Shown: positions 8,011-17,499, numbered from the stretch's first letter. The stretch is DNA of 64,000 nucleotides from Ensifer sp. Root278 (GCF_001429285.1 NZ_LMJJ01000023.1:257041-321040), one strand, 5' to 3'. Numbers and translations are program-made. Notes: generated by a model from the letters alone, not told the origin.

Positions 8011-9383
8011 TGCGGTCGCTGCGCACCCGCCTCTTCGCCATACTGTTGATCACGACAGGACTGCTGTGGCTGTCAGCGACGGTGTGGATCTTCCTCAGCA
8101 CGCGCGCCGAGGTGGAGCGTGTGCTCGACGCGCGGCTGATGGAGGCCGCGCGCATGGTGAATTCGCTGATCGTCAGCCCAGACATGATGAAGGAGGAAGG
8201 CGACGGTGACGCCAACCGTCCGGCGCAGAGCGCGATCAAGATTCCGATTCTGGAGCACCCGCACTACGACCGGCAGCTCTCCTGCCAGATCTGGTCGCTG
8301 GACGGCACGCTGATCGGCAAGTCGGACAGCGCTCCCGACACGACGCTCGCGCCGCATGCGATGGGCTTCTCGGAAACCGTCATCAACGGTGAGACCTGGC
8401 GGGTTTTCGCGGTCGAGAATGCCAGCCTCGGCGTACGCGTCCTCGTCGGCGACAACCTTCGCATCCGCGACCGGCTGGTCAACGATCTGGTCAAGGGGTT
8501 GCTGCTACCGGCGCTGCTGATCATCCCCCTTCTGGCCGTCTTGATCTGGCTCAGCGTCGGGCGCGGGCTGGCACCGCTCCGGAAACTTGCGGGCGATCTC
8601 GCCGCGCGCGAGGCTTCGAATCTGCACGCGATCGAAGACGTGGGCACGACGCGCGAAATCAGCCCGGTGTTGAAATCGCTGAACGGCCTCTTCGCCCGCG
8701 TCGCCGGTGCCCGCGAGCGCGAACAGAACTTCATCGCCTTTGCCGCCCACGAACTGCGCACGCCTCTGGCCGGCCTCAAGACGCAAGCCCAGGTCGCGCT
8801 TGCCAGCGACGACGGCGAGATCCGTGAAAAGGCGCTCGGCCAGATTGTCGCCGGGGTCGACCGGACCGGCAAGCTGGTGCGGCAACTGCTCGACATCGCC
8901 TCCGTCGAGGCCTCCGAGAGTGCCAAGCCAGCAGGAGCCTTCAATGCCGGTGAAATATTGACAGGTCTTCGGACCGAACTCGCCGGCCAGGCTCACCGGG
9001 TCGACGTCGCCATCGACCCGCACCTCTTCGGTGTGAAGATCGAGATGGATCCGGACCTGTTTCGCCTGGCGGCGCGCAACCTCCTGGAAAATGCGATCAA
9101 CCATTCGCCGCCTGGCGCAACAGTCTCCTGCACCTGCGAGATGGCGGCCGGCCGCCTCGTCATTGTGATCAACGACACAGGCCCTGGCATTCCCGACGAG
9201 GAGATGCCGCACGTGACCGAGCGCTTCTTCCGCGGCCGCTTCAAGACATCGGTCGGCAGCGGCCTGGGCCTCAGCATCGTCGAACGGGCGCTGGATCGTA
9301 CCGGCGCGGAGCTCGAGCTCCGCAACCGGCAGGGCGGCGGTTTGTCGGCTCGCATCGTGCTGCAGCAAAGCCTCATCCGGTAA
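8010..9383 (+). CDS. Sensor histidine kinase (QseC/PmrB-like)
   Basis: A 457-residue inner-membrane kinase. Transmembrane segments lie at about residues 8-30 and 163-184, enclosing a periplasmic sensor of about 130 residues. A HAMP-like linker follows, then the phospho-accepting His247 in HELRTPLAGL. The catalytic domain shows an N-box (NLLENAINHS) and glycine boxes (NDTGPGIP, GSGLGLSIV). It is the cognate partner of the regulator it overlaps. The signal it senses is unknown. Confidence 0.9.
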   Translation: MRSLRTRLFAILLITTGLLWLSATVWIFLSTRAEVERVLDARLMEAARMVNSLIVSPDMMKEEGDGDANRPAQSAIKIPILEHPHYDRQLSCQIWSLDGTLIGKSDSAPDTTLAPHAMGFSETVINGETWRVFAVENASLGVRVLVGDNLRIRDRLVNDLVKGLLLPALLIIPLLAVLIWLSVGRGLAPLRKLAGDLAAREASNLHAIEDVGTTREISPVLKSLNGLFARVAGAREREQNFIAFAAHELRTPLAGLKTQAQVALASDDGEIREKALGQIVAGVDRTGKLVRQLLDIASVEASESAKPAGAFNAGEILTGLRTELAGQAHRVDVAIDPHLFGVKIEMDPDLFRLAARNLLENAINHSPPGATVSCTCEMAAGRLVIVINDTGPGIPDEEMPHVTERFFRGRFKTSVGSGLGLSIVERALDRTGAELELRNRQGGGLSARIVLQQSLIR

Positions 9384-9513
9384 CCGGCTATAGGACCTAG
9401 CTCGAAAGGAGGCGTTGACCTCAGGATCAGGCGTGACACGCTCAGGCTTGGGTTCATATCGGCCATCCGCGAGAGCCCATTCTCCGGATGACGCGAACCG
9501 AAAGGAGACAGTC

Positions 9514-9948
9514 ATGGCAGCGAACGGCAGCTACAACGGAAAGTGCTTCTGCGGCGCAGTCGAGATCGAAGTGAGCGGCGATCCGGCCGCCATGGGCTTC
9601 TGCCATTGCAATTCGTGCCGGACGTGGTCGGCGGGACCCGTGAATGCCTTCACGCTTTGGCCGCCGGAGAAGGTCCGCATCGTCAAGGGCGCGGACAATC
9701 TTGTCGGCTACCAGAAGACCGCGACGAGCGTGCGCAAATGGTGCAAGGCCTGCGGCGGTCACCTCATGACCGAGCATCCGCTCTGGGGCGTGACGGACGT
9801 CTTTGCTGCGGTCATCCCGGCACTGCCGTTCAAACCCGCGCTCCACGTCAACTATCAGGAGACGGTGCTGCCGATGAAGGACGGCTTGCCCAAGTATCGC
9901 GACTTCCCGCCGGCATTTGGCGGCACCGGAGAATTGATCGCGGAGTGA
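9514..9948 (+). CDS. GFA-family zinc-binding protein
   Basis: A 144-residue protein of the glutathione-dependent formaldehyde-activating (GFA/CENP-V) family. The zinc ligands are visible: CFCG near residue 11, GFCHCNSC near residue 31, and WCKACGG near residue 80. AAAGGAG lies 7 bp before the ATG at 9514. The family was named for binding a glutathione adduct of formaldehyde, but most members have no proven reaction. The next gene converges, with stops one base apart. Confidence 0.82.
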   Translation: MAANGSYNGKCFCGAVEIEVSGDPAAMGFCHCNSCRTWSAGPVNAFTLWPPEKVRIVKGADNLVGYQKTATSVRKWCKACGGHLMTEHPLWGVTDVFAAVIPALPFKPALHVNYQETVLPMKDGLPKYRDFPPAFGGTGELIAE

Positions 9949-9949
9949 A

Positions 9950-11626
9950 TCAGGCCGCTGCCGGAGCGATGCTCGCCAGATAGTGCTGAAGGGCTGTGCG
10001 CGTGTTGACGAACAGGCGATCGGGGCCGAGCTGATCGGCAAAACCGGAGGCCCGCACATAGGCGAGCACATCCGGGTTCAGCTCGGCCAGCCAGACGGTG
10101 ACCCCGTGCTCGCTGATGCGACGCTCGCCCTCCGTCATCATTTGCAGCGCGGAATATTCGATATCGAAGACCCGGCTCATGTCGAGCACGAGAACCTTGG
10201 GCTTGTGCTTGGCGACCAGCATCTGCGCCTGGTCTGCCACTTGCTGTGCATTGGCAAAGAACAGGCGCCTCTCCGGCCGAAGGATCAGCAGCCCTTCGAA
10301 GGTCTCGTCGTCAGGATGATCCGGCGACAGCGGCCGGAGCCGATCGGTGCCGCGCTTGCGGCCGACGACATAGACCTTCGCCGATGCCGCCTGGCGGGCC
10401 AGTCCGATGAAGGAAAGCACGATCGCGACGATGATGCCCTGCAGCGTCCCGAAGAGCAGCACGCCGAGGAAAGCCGCCAGCGCCCACTGAAACTCCATTC
10501 GCCGGACCTTGCGGACCGACCAGAAATCCGCCGGTTTGATAAGCCCGATCGAATAGACGATGACGATTGCCGCCAGGACCGCCTGCGGCAGCAGACCCAG
10601 CATGGGCGCCAGCACCAGCATCGTGGCAGCCGCTGCCGCCGCGGTGACCAGCGACGCCACCTGCGAATGTCCACCGACGGCACGCACGACGGCCGTCTGT
10701 GATGTTCCGCCGCCGGCGCTCATGGCGCCGAAAAGCGCGCCGCCGAGATTTGCAGCGCCGGTTGCCAGTAATTCACGGTTCGCCCTGATCGGCGGGTCGG
10801 AGGGGGCGGCAAATGCACGTCCGGCGGCGATGGTCTCGGTGAAGCTCATCAAGGCGATGCCGAGCGCGCCGGGCAGAAGCTCCTGAGCAAGACCGAGGCT
10901 CGGAAGCGTGATCGAAGGCAGAGACTGCGGGATGAAGCCGACGGTGGAGACACCGAGCGCCTCGAGGCCGGCGAACCAGGAAAGCGCAATGCCTGCAGCC
11001 ACCGCCAGAAGCGGCGCCGGCGAATGCGGCCAGAGCCGCTCCATCGCAAGAAGCGCCACCAGCGCCGCAGCCGCAATTGCAAGCGTCAGTAGCGAGGTCT
11101 CGGACAGATGGCCGGCGATGCTCAGGATATCCCGGAAGAAGCCTTCCTTGGTGAAGTGAAGGCCAAGCAGCTTCGGCACCTGGTCGAGCACGATGACGAG
11201 GCCGATGCCGGCCTTGAAGCCGATCAGGACCGGCGAGGAGATGAAGTTGGCGACGAAGCCGAAGCGGAGAAGCGAAGCCAGGATGAGAAGCCCACCGGTC
11301 ATCGCCGTCAGCGTCGCGGTTGCCGTTATCAACTTGCCGGGATCGCCATCCGGGACGGCAAGGCCGAGCTGTGTTCCGGCGAGAATGGCAAGGGTCGTGG
11401 TCGACGAGACGCTCAGCACCCGGGACGTGCCGAGAAGCGCGTAGATGATCATCGGCACGAAGGCGGTGTAGAGACCGACACTGACAGGCAGACCGGCGAC
11501 CGTGGCATAGGCCATCGCCTTTGGCAGAACCACGGCAGCGGCCGTGAGACCTGCAGTCACGTCGAGCCGGAAACCCGCAGTGGCACCGCGACCGTCGCCG
11601 ACAGGCGAATGCTCGTTCGATGCCAT
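9950..11626 (-). CDS. SulP-family anion transporter with STAS domain
   Basis: A 558-residue inner-membrane protein. The SulP transport domain fills roughly residues 20-420, with the conserved early region LTAAAVVLPKAMAYATVAGLP and about 12 hydrophobic spans. A cytoplasmic STAS domain occupies the last 120 residues (LILRPERRLFFANA ... LVLDMSRVFDIEYSAL). Members move sulfate, bicarbonate or other anions; the substrate is not decidable here. It is monocistronic and convergent with the GFA gene. Confidence 0.88.
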   Translation of the reverse strand: MASNEHSPVGDGRGATAGFRLDVTAGLTAAAVVLPKAMAYATVAGLPVSVGLYTAFVPMIIYALLGTSRVLSVSSTTTLAILAGTQLGLAVPDGDPGKLITATATLTAMTGGLLILASLLRFGFVANFISSPVLIGFKAGIGLVIVLDQVPKLLGLHFTKEGFFRDILSIAGHLSETSLLTLAIAAAALVALLAMERLWPHSPAPLLAVAAGIALSWFAGLEALGVSTVGFIPQSLPSITLPSLGLAQELLPGALGIALMSFTETIAAGRAFAAPSDPPIRANRELLATGAANLGGALFGAMSAGGGTSQTAVVRAVGGHSQVASLVTAAAAAATMLVLAPMLGLLPQAVLAAIVIVYSIGLIKPADFWSVRKVRRMEFQWALAAFLGVLLFGTLQGIIVAIVLSFIGLARQAASAKVYVVGRKRGTDRLRPLSPDHPDDETFEGLLILRPERRLFFANAQQVADQAQMLVAKHKPKVLVLDMSRVFDIEYSALQMMTEGERRISEHGVTVWLAELNPDVLAYVRASGFADQLGPDRLFVNTRTALQHYLASIAPAAA

Positions 11627-11904
11627 CCGGACTATCCTCTGGCAGGAGCTTTCATGAAGTTATTCTAAAGCGATAGCACTGGGTAAAATCCGTTGCAAGG
11701 AACGCCTCAGCCACACTTCGGGCATCACTTGTCGCCTACCAAAGCAGACGCTGGCAGGCTGCTCGACTTGCGGATATCTTGAGGACTGCGGGTGCCGGGC
11801 CGAGAGGGGATTTCGGCGGCAGGGAGCGAAGCCAAGGCGGACCGTCGCAGGCGTACGGAATCGTTAGCACGGCGGGCTTCCTACCTGGCGAGAGGGAGGG
11901 TTGC

Positions 11905-12258
11905 GTGGCGAAATCTCATCGCAGGAGCCATTCAAAAAGAATGCGGCGCCTGTTCTTCTCCAATCTCTACCAGCAACTTCAGGTGCTCTGGCCGATCTTC
12001 TCCGCAATCCTGATCGTGATGACCGGATGCGGTGTCATCATTGGCCGCATCGAGGAATGGCGGCTCGATGAATCCCTCTATTTCACCTTCGTCACCGGGC
12101 TGACGATCGGCTACGGCGACATCACGCCCAAACACCTGGGCGCACGGCTGCTGGCTCTGGTGATAGGCTTTTCCGGCATCGTCCTGACCGGCCTCGTCGC
12201 GGCCATCAGCGTTCAGGCGCTGAACGCGACGAGCAAGGATGAAACGGACGATCGCTGA
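11905..12258 (+). CDS. Small two-helix potassium channel protein
   Basis: A 117-residue membrane protein with two hydrophobic helices around a pore loop whose selectivity filter reads TIGYGD, the K+-channel signature. It resembles the minimal Ion_trans_2 channels of rhizobia. GTG at 11905 with GAGGGAGGG four bases upstream is the preferred start; ATG at 11941 is also possible. No ligand-binding domain is attached, so gating is unknown. Confidence 0.8.
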   Translation: MAKSHRRSHSKRMRRLFFSNLYQQLQVLWPIFSAILIVMTGCGVIIGRIEEWRLDESLYFTFVTGLTIGYGDITPKHLGARLLALVIGFSGIVLTGLVAAISVQALNATSKDETDDR

Positions 12259-12309
12259 GGAGAGCGGGCCGGCAATGTACCCCCGCTCCCCGTCCAAGTC
12301 TGCCGAAGC

Positions 12310-12912
12310 TTAGCCGGCCACGAAGCGCCCTTCAGACACGATTTCGGAGAGGGCTTTGCGCGGGCTTGGTTGCTCGCGCTGTTGCAGAGCCTCCGGAAGC
12401 AGAGCCTTATCGCCGAGGCGTCCGATCGCGACGGCAGCCTCGATCCGGTAGTTTTCAGGAACTTCGAGTTCGGCCCGCGCGCGGTCGTAGTCGATGCCGG
12501 CCATGCCGTGCGCCTGCCAGCCGGAATGGGCCGCCTGCAGGGCGAGTGCGCCCCAGGCGGCGCCCGTATCGAAGGAATGGGTGTAGGAAGGCACCTCCTT
12601 GCTGGCGCCTGGCGGCAGCAGGGAGGTTTTCGACAGCACGAAGATGAGGGCCGAAGCCTCCTTTGCCCAACTGCGGTTGAACTCGTTCAGAAGACCGAGC
12701 AGCTTCTCCCAGTCCTGTCCGCCGCGGCGGGCATAGACGAAATGCCAGGGCTGGGCATTGTAGGCTGATGGCGCCCAGCGGGCGGCCTCCAGGATTTCGA
12801 ACAGTTCGGCCTCGGAAATCTCTTCGCCCGAGTAGGCCCGCGGCGACCAGCGTTCGAGAAAAAGCGGATTGATCGCGTGATCCGCGACGCGTGAATTCAC
12901 ATGCAAGGTCAT
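12310..12912 (-). CDS. Nitroreductase-family flavoprotein
   Basis: A 200-residue FMN-dependent reductase. The typical N-terminal signature ERWSPRAYSGEEIS is followed by ARWAPSAYNAQPWHFVYAR, which forms the FMN site in this family. Family members reduce nitro groups, quinones or enones with NAD(P)H in the cytosol. It is single-standing and convergent with the channel gene. Substrate unknown. Confidence 0.87.
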   Translation of the reverse strand: MTLHVNSRVADHAINPLFLERWSPRAYSGEEISEAELFEILEAARWAPSAYNAQPWHFVYARRGGQDWEKLLGLLNEFNRSWAKEASALIFVLSKTSLLPPGASKEVPSYTHSFDTGAAWGALALQAAHSGWQAHGMAGIDYDRARAELEVPENYRIEAAVAIGRLGDKALLPEALQQREQPSPRKALSEIVSEGRFVAG

Positions 12913-12958
12913 GGGGATGGTCCATTCATCGGCGACGTGCTGCCGCCTTTCGGGTTGG

Positions 12959-13171
12959 TCATTGACGGCCGAAGCTTTCGTATCGGTCGCAACGACTTCT
13001 TAAGGTCGAGATTTCATCGGAGAGTTCGGCGATGCGGTCCCTGAGCTCATTGGCCGTGCCGTCCTCGACATCGTCGAAGCCGAAACAGTCCCGCGCCTCG
13101 TGCAGTTCCAAACGGCCCTGCAGGACCTCGCGAATTGCGCTCAAACGCTCAAATTGCCGCAGCATACTCAT
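12959..13171 (-). CDS. Small hypothetical protein with a coiled-coil-like helix
   Basis: A 70-residue acidic protein, MSMLRQFERLSAIREVLQGR at the start, with an alternating Leu/Glu/Arg pattern to the C-terminus that suggests a helical or coiled-coil structure. GAGG lies six bases before the ATG at 13171. No family is recognised. It follows the nitroreductase's direction but is probably separately transcribed. Confidence 0.5.
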   Translation of the reverse strand: MSMLRQFERLSAIREVLQGRLELHEARDCFGFDDVEDGTANELRDRIAELSDEISTLRSRCDRYESFGRQ

Positions 13172-13417
13172 CTCGGACCTCATTTTCAGCCGATCAACGC
13201 AAACCTGCGCCGACCGGAGGGCGTTTCTGCCCAGCTCGATTCCTGACCGAGCCTTCCGAGATTATCCACTCAAATAGTAGATTAAAGGAATTCTGACCCA
13301 AAGAGCGAGCGAGAGATGAAAAACTGCTCCGCTTTTGGCGGACGTCGGAGCTGCGAGTGCAGGGGTAGTGTAACGGAGGAAGGAGGCGGCGGCGGTGTCA
13401 TGCCCTTGGCATTGGTG

Positions 13418-13447
13418 GACCTGGGCGATGGGAGGCTCGCCCAGGTC
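13418..13447 (-). terminator. Stem-loop after the DUF1127 gene
   Basis: An 11-bp perfect stem, GACCTGGGCGA (13418-13428) with TCGCCCAGGTC (13437-13447), loop of 8. It begins 9 bases past the stop of the DUF1127 gene. No T-run follows on the minus strand, so it may stabilise the mRNA 3' end rather than terminate intrinsically. Confidence 0.5.
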
Positions 13448-13455
13448 GAAAGTAT

Positions 13456-13650
13456 TCAAGCGGTCGGGAGGTCTTTCGCGTCGGGGCGGTTGCCATCGAG
13501 GAAGCCCATGTCCCGTTTCAGGTGATCCGACAGGTCTCTGACATCGACGACCTCGAGCGCACGACGCTTTCGAGCGAACAGAAACGCCAGCCAGGAGCGC
13601 GCGGAAAAATCGTTTGTCGACGAAAAACTACGTACTTGAATGGTTGTCAT
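13456..13650 (-). CDS. DUF1127-family small protein
   Basis: A 64-residue protein whose C-terminal part (LEVVDVRDLSDHLKRDMGFLDG) matches the DUF1127 motif common in small rhizobial proteins. Members in Agrobacterium and Rhodobacter have been tied to RNA handling and phosphate or stress responses, but the role here is unknown. ATG at 13650 is chosen with AGAGG upstream; the frame remains open to 13716. It diverges from the LysR gene. Confidence 0.72.
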   Translation of the reverse strand: MTTIQVRSFSSTNDFSARSWLAFLFARKRRALEVVDVRDLSDHLKRDMGFLDGNRPDAKDLPTA

Positions 13651-13756
13651 AGCCGTCATCCTCTTCATCAATCCGTCTAATGGACGGATCTTGAAAATGG
13701 TTACGAGCGGCATCACCTTCCAATCGAATATCGCTTACCATGCATAAGGCCATTTA

Positions 13757-14656
13757 ATGCATAAGACACTTCCGCTTCCACCATTGACGGCGATCCGCGT
13801 CTTCGAGGCGGTCGCCCGGCATGGAAGCTTCACGAAGGCCGCAACCGAGCTCGGCACGACGCAGGCCGCGGTGAGTTATCAGATCAAGGTTCTCGAGGAT
13901 CGGGTCGGCGCGCCCTTGTTTTTGCGCCGACCGCGGCAGATTGCCTTGACAGAAGTCGGACAGCGGCTCGCTCCGGCGGTCACGCAGGCCTTCGAGCAGC
14001 TCAGCGAAGCCTATGTCACGGCGCGCGGCGGCGCCCAGGGAACGCTTGTCATCAGCACGATCGCCACGTTCGCCTCCAATTGGCTGGCGCGGCGTCTTGG
14101 CTCCTTTCAGATCGCCCACCCTTCCCTTGCCGTCCGCCTTCAAACGGAGCCTCACCTGGTGGACTTCAGCCGCGAGGAGGTCGATATCGGCATTCGCTCC
14201 GGCCGCGGCGATTGGCCGGGGCTTGTGGCGCACCGGCTGATCAACGCCGACTTCACCCCTATGCTCAGCCCGAACCTTGCGGCCAGTATCGGCGGGGTGA
14301 AGGAGCCGGCCGATCTGTTGCGTCTGCCGCTGCTCGATCCCGGCGATCCCTGGTGGGCGAAATGGTTTGCGGCCGCGAATGTGCCTGCCGAGGGGCTTTC
14401 CAGTCGTCCCGGCGCCAGCATGGGCGCGCAGGCCTATGAGGGCAACGCCGCCACGGCCGGCCAGGGCGTGGCGATCCTGACGCCGGCGTTCTTCGCCGCC
14501 GAGCTGGCCGATGGGCGCCTCGTCCAGCCCTTCGATCTTCTCTGCAACGACGACCATGCCTACTGGCTGGTCTACCCGGAGACGCGGCGCAATTCACCGA
14601 AGATCAGCGCCTTCCGCCAATGGATCCTCGGCGAAATCGGGGTGTCATCGCGCTGA
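13757..14656 (+). CDS. LysR-family regulator, GcvA-like
   Basis: A 299-residue LysR regulator. The N-terminal helix-turn-helix is GSFTKAATELGTTQAAVSYQI, and LPPLTAIRVFEAVARHGSF is typical of the GcvA subgroup. The remaining 200 residues form a periplasmic-binding-protein-like effector domain. It diverges from the DUF1127 gene, which may be its target. An identical 9-mer ATGCATAAG occurs at 13740 and at the true start 13757; the upstream copy hits a stop after five codons. Effector unknown. Confidence 0.85.
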   Translation: MHKTLPLPPLTAIRVFEAVARHGSFTKAATELGTTQAAVSYQIKVLEDRVGAPLFLRRPRQIALTEVGQRLAPAVTQAFEQLSEAYVTARGGAQGTLVISTIATFASNWLARRLGSFQIAHPSLAVRLQTEPHLVDFSREEVDIGIRSGRGDWPGLVAHRLINADFTPMLSPNLAASIGGVKEPADLLRLPLLDPGDPWWAKWFAAANVPAEGLSSRPGASMGAQAYEGNAATAGQGVAILTPAFFAAELADGRLVQPFDLLCNDDHAYWLVYPETRRNSPKISAFRQWILGEIGVSSR

Positions 14657-14720
14657 AGCGGGAACCGAGAACGGCACCCCGAACCGGACTGATCTGCCAT
14701 GGAATTTTGAATCTTTGCGG

Positions 14721-14744
14721 AACTCTCGGGCGTGCCCGGGAGTT
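14721..14744 (+). terminator. Stem-loop after the LysR gene
   Basis: AACTCTCGGGC (14721-14731), a 2-base loop and GCCCGGGAGTT (14734-14744) form an 11-bp stem with a single U-G pair. No clear T-run follows. It separates the LysR gene from the next operon. Confidence 0.4.
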
Positions 14745-14786
14745 GCATTCCCGAAGCGCCCATAGTGAGGGCATGCGGGAGCGAAC

Positions 14787-15611
14787 ATGCAACGCGAGCC
14801 GACGGAACAGTTCCGTTCAGCCACGGAGAACGCCTGGTGGACCGTAAATCGCGGCGATGGACCGATCGTCGGCACCGCGATCCACAATGGGCATGCCATG
14901 CGCAGCGATGCCCGGGCGCTGGTGGCGTTGACGGAGGAAGAAAGGCTGCGCGAGGAGGACCCGTTCACCGAATTCATCATCCGGGACCTTGCCAACCGCA
15001 TCGTCGTCCATCGCTCGCGCTTCGAGGTCGATATCAATCGTGCCCGCGTAGGCGCCGTCTACCTCCAGCCCGCACAGGCCTGGGGTCTTTCCGTCTGGCG
15101 GGAGCAGCCGCCTGCGGAGTTGATCGAAACATCCCTTGCCGTCCATGACGAATACTATGCCATGCTCCGGTCGATGCTGACGGCGATCGAGCGCCGCCAT
15201 CAGCGCTTCATCGTGCTCGACATACACAGCTACAACCATCGGCGGCAGGGGCCGGAGGCCGAACCGGCCGATATCGCCGAGGCACCCGAGATCAACATCG
15301 GAACCTCCTCCATGGATCGGGCCAAATGGGCCGACGTGATCGATACGCTGGTCGCTGCCATCAGCGCCACCACGCTCGCGGGTCGGCCTGTGGATGTGCG
15401 TGAAAACATTGCCTTCCAGGGACGCGGAGAACAGACGCGCTTCATCCACGAGCACTTTCCCGATACGGGCTGCGCGATCGCGATCGAGTTCAAGAAGACC
15501 TTCATGGACGAGTGGACCGGCAAGCCAGACCTCGAAGCGCTGAGGTCGCTGCGCACACTGGTCGGATCACTCGTTCCGATCCTGACCGAGGCGCTCGCGA
15601 GGCAGCGATGA
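14787..15611 (+). CDS. N-formylglutamate amidohydrolase family protein
   Basis: A 274-residue enzyme of the N-formylglutamate amidohydrolase (HutG-type, zinc-dependent) family. Recognisable pieces are TAIHNGHAMR near residue 32, RSRFEVDINRAR near residue 73 and VLDIHSYNHRR near residue 142, carrying His/Asp/Glu residues suited to metal binding. No hut genes are nearby, so histidine breakdown is unlikely to be the role. It is first in a three-gene operon: its stop overlaps the next ATG by four bases (ATGA). GGGAGCG precedes its ATG. The natural substrate may be a modified glutamyl peptide (inference). Confidence 0.82.
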   Translation: MQREPTEQFRSATENAWWTVNRGDGPIVGTAIHNGHAMRSDARALVALTEEERLREEDPFTEFIIRDLANRIVVHRSRFEVDINRARVGAVYLQPAQAWGLSVWREQPPAELIETSLAVHDEYYAMLRSMLTAIERRHQRFIVLDIHSYNHRRQGPEAEPADIAEAPEINIGTSSMDRAKWADVIDTLVAAISATTLAGRPVDVRENIAFQGRGEQTRFIHEHFPDTGCAIAIEFKKTFMDEWTGKPDLEALRSLRTLVGSLVPILTEALARQR

Positions 15612-17491
15612 CGGACGGGAGACCCATGCGCGCGAGCCCTGACCCGGAGTGGCTCGATGAAGCCATTGCCCGACTGAAGGATGGTCGCGCCGTGCGACGG
15701 GACTTCGGCGAGGGTGGACGGCTGCACATCGACCGCCTGCTTCCCTTCCTCTGCGTCCATATCGCAGCCGAGCACCAGCAGCCGGTCGCGCGCGATATCG
15801 CCCAGGCGAATGCCGCCTATCTGCTGGCTCCGAGCGTCGATATCGCCGCCGTCGTCATCGAGCGGGTCGGCCGCGTGATCGAAGAGCGGCAGGGCATGTT
15901 CATCGTTCTCGAGTTTGCCGAGCTCGAAAGCGATGACCCGCCGGCCAAGGACGCGCCGTTCCTGCCGCCCTTCCTGATCGAGGTCGTCGCCGGGCTAAGC
16001 GGCGCCGAGCAGGTTGCCGCGAAAGCACTGATCGAGACCGCTGCGACGATCGAGGGAAAGTTCCGGACCCCGCATGTGACGCTTGTCGAGCGGCAACCGG
16101 AGGCACGGGCAGGCCGAAAGACCCTGGCGCTCGACTATCCCCATCTCACCGTGCGTTTTGCCCCCATCTACTGCGAGCCGGGCACCCGCCGCATCTATCC
16201 GCAATTGCGCGAGCGGCTGGTTGCGAGCGTCTTCGATGCTGGGCTCCGCGCCGTTGCGGCCTTCGCCCGCGCGCGGTCCGATGACTTCCGGCTACCGACG
16301 CATCGCGCCCTTGGCCGGAAAGCCTTCGTCGACGCGGTCGTGCGTGCCGACCGCGGCATCGACGAGATCGCCTCGAGCTTCGATTTCCTGCTCGCGGTGA
16401 CGCCGATCAACGCCGAAACCGCCTGGGCGGAATTCGCGTCGAGCGGCTTTTCCCGAAGTCCCCGCCTCTACTATCGGCCGCTGGCGCTGCAGATCGAAAC
16501 GGCCAAGCGCAAACTCTTCACCCTCAACTTCGAACACCTCGAAGATCCGCTGCTTTATGCCCTCTATCGGGAAAAGCAGCAGGAGGTCGATCTGCAGCTC
16601 TCGATGATATCCGCGCGCGAGACCCGCAAATTCGTCGAACTCGGCCGCGCACTCTACGGCCCGGTGGAAAGCGACCTTCTCAACGCCGCGTCCGACATCC
16701 TCGCGCGCACCGCAGCCGATGGCGCCTCGTCTCCGACATCCGGCAACAAGCGCGACTGCGACTACATAAGGGAGCGAGCCCAGGCGATGATATCAGCCTA
16801 TCGGCGCCAGTCCGCCGATTTCACCGCGTCCGTCGAAATTCGCGACGACCTGCCAGCCGGCCTGCTCGTCTCGCGCGGTCAACTGCTGATCGCCAGAAGC
16901 TCGGCACTCGACCCCGATCGCGTCGAGGCGCTGCTCAGCCACGAGGTCGGCGTGCACCTGCTGACCTATTTCAACGGCTCGGCCCAGGGCCTCCGGATCC
17001 TCCGCTCAGGGCTTGCCGGTTACGAAGGCATGCAGGAAGGGCTTGCCGTTTTCGCCGAATACTTGAGTGCCGGCATGACCGCGGACCGGCTGCGGGTGCT
17101 TGCGGCGAGAGTCGTCGGCTGCGCGGCCCTGCTTGACGGCGCACTGTTTCCGGAGACCTACCGGCTGCTCGTCGACGGCCACGGCTTCGGCACCACAGAG
17201 GCCTTCAACATTACGCTGCGCATCTATCGCGGCGGCGGGCTGGTCAAGGACGCGATCTACCTGCGCGGCCTGTTGCAGCTTCTCGAGCATCTCGCCGACG
17301 GCGGCAGTCTCGAGCCCTTCTGGATGGGCAAGATCGCCGCGTCGCATTTCGGTGCGATCCAGGAACTCAATTTGCGCGGCCTCCTTGGTGCCGCGGCCAT
17401 TCGCCCTATTTTCCTCGATGACGTCAAAGCGCGCGACCGACTTCAGCGAGCCCAGAGGGGAATTACCCCGCTCGACATGGTCGCAGAGTAG
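15608..17491 (+). CDS. DUF1704 / QEGLA-motif metallopeptidase-like protein
   Basis: A 627-residue protein annotated in other genomes as a 'flavohemoglobin expression-modulating QEGLA motif protein' (DUF1704). The second half has an HExxxH zinc motif, HEVGVH, about 30 residues before the QEGLA motif (GMQEGLAVFAEYLS), whose Glu could be the third ligand. Eukaryotic DUF1704 proteins (MATCAP/TMCP) are carboxypeptidases that trim tubulin tails, so a peptidase role is a reasonable inference. The first half has its own conserved segment (YPHLTVRFAPIYCEPGTRRI). ATG at 15608 overlaps the upstream stop; 15626 is an alternative. Confidence 0.8.
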   Translation: MTDGRPMRASPDPEWLDEAIARLKDGRAVRRDFGEGGRLHIDRLLPFLCVHIAAEHQQPVARDIAQANAAYLLAPSVDIAAVVIERVGRVIEERQGMFIVLEFAELESDDPPAKDAPFLPPFLIEVVAGLSGAEQVAAKALIETAATIEGKFRTPHVTLVERQPEARAGRKTLALDYPHLTVRFAPIYCEPGTRRIYPQLRERLVASVFDAGLRAVAAFARARSDDFRLPTHRALGRKAFVDAVVRADRGIDEIASSFDFLLAVTPINAETAWAEFASSGFSRSPRLYYRPLALQIETAKRKLFTLNFEHLEDPLLYALYREKQQEVDLQLSMISARETRKFVELGRALYGPVESDLLNAASDILARTAADGASSPTSGNKRDCDYIRERAQAMISAYRRQSADFTASVEIRDDLPAGLLVSRGQLLIARSSALDPDRVEALLSHEVGVHLLTYFNGSAQGLRILRSGLAGYEGMQEGLAVFAEYLSAGMTADRLRVLAARVVGCAALLDGALFPETYRLLVDGHGFGTTEAFNITLRIYRGGGLVKDAIYLRGLLQLLEHLADGGSLEPFWMGKIAASHFGAIQELNLRGLLGAAAIRPIFLDDVKARDRLQRAQRGITPLDMVAE

Positions 17492-17499
17492 GAAACTGA

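Noticed and set aside
14787-15611. Calling the first operon gene hutG
   Set aside because: No histidine-degradation genes are near, and the family is broad.
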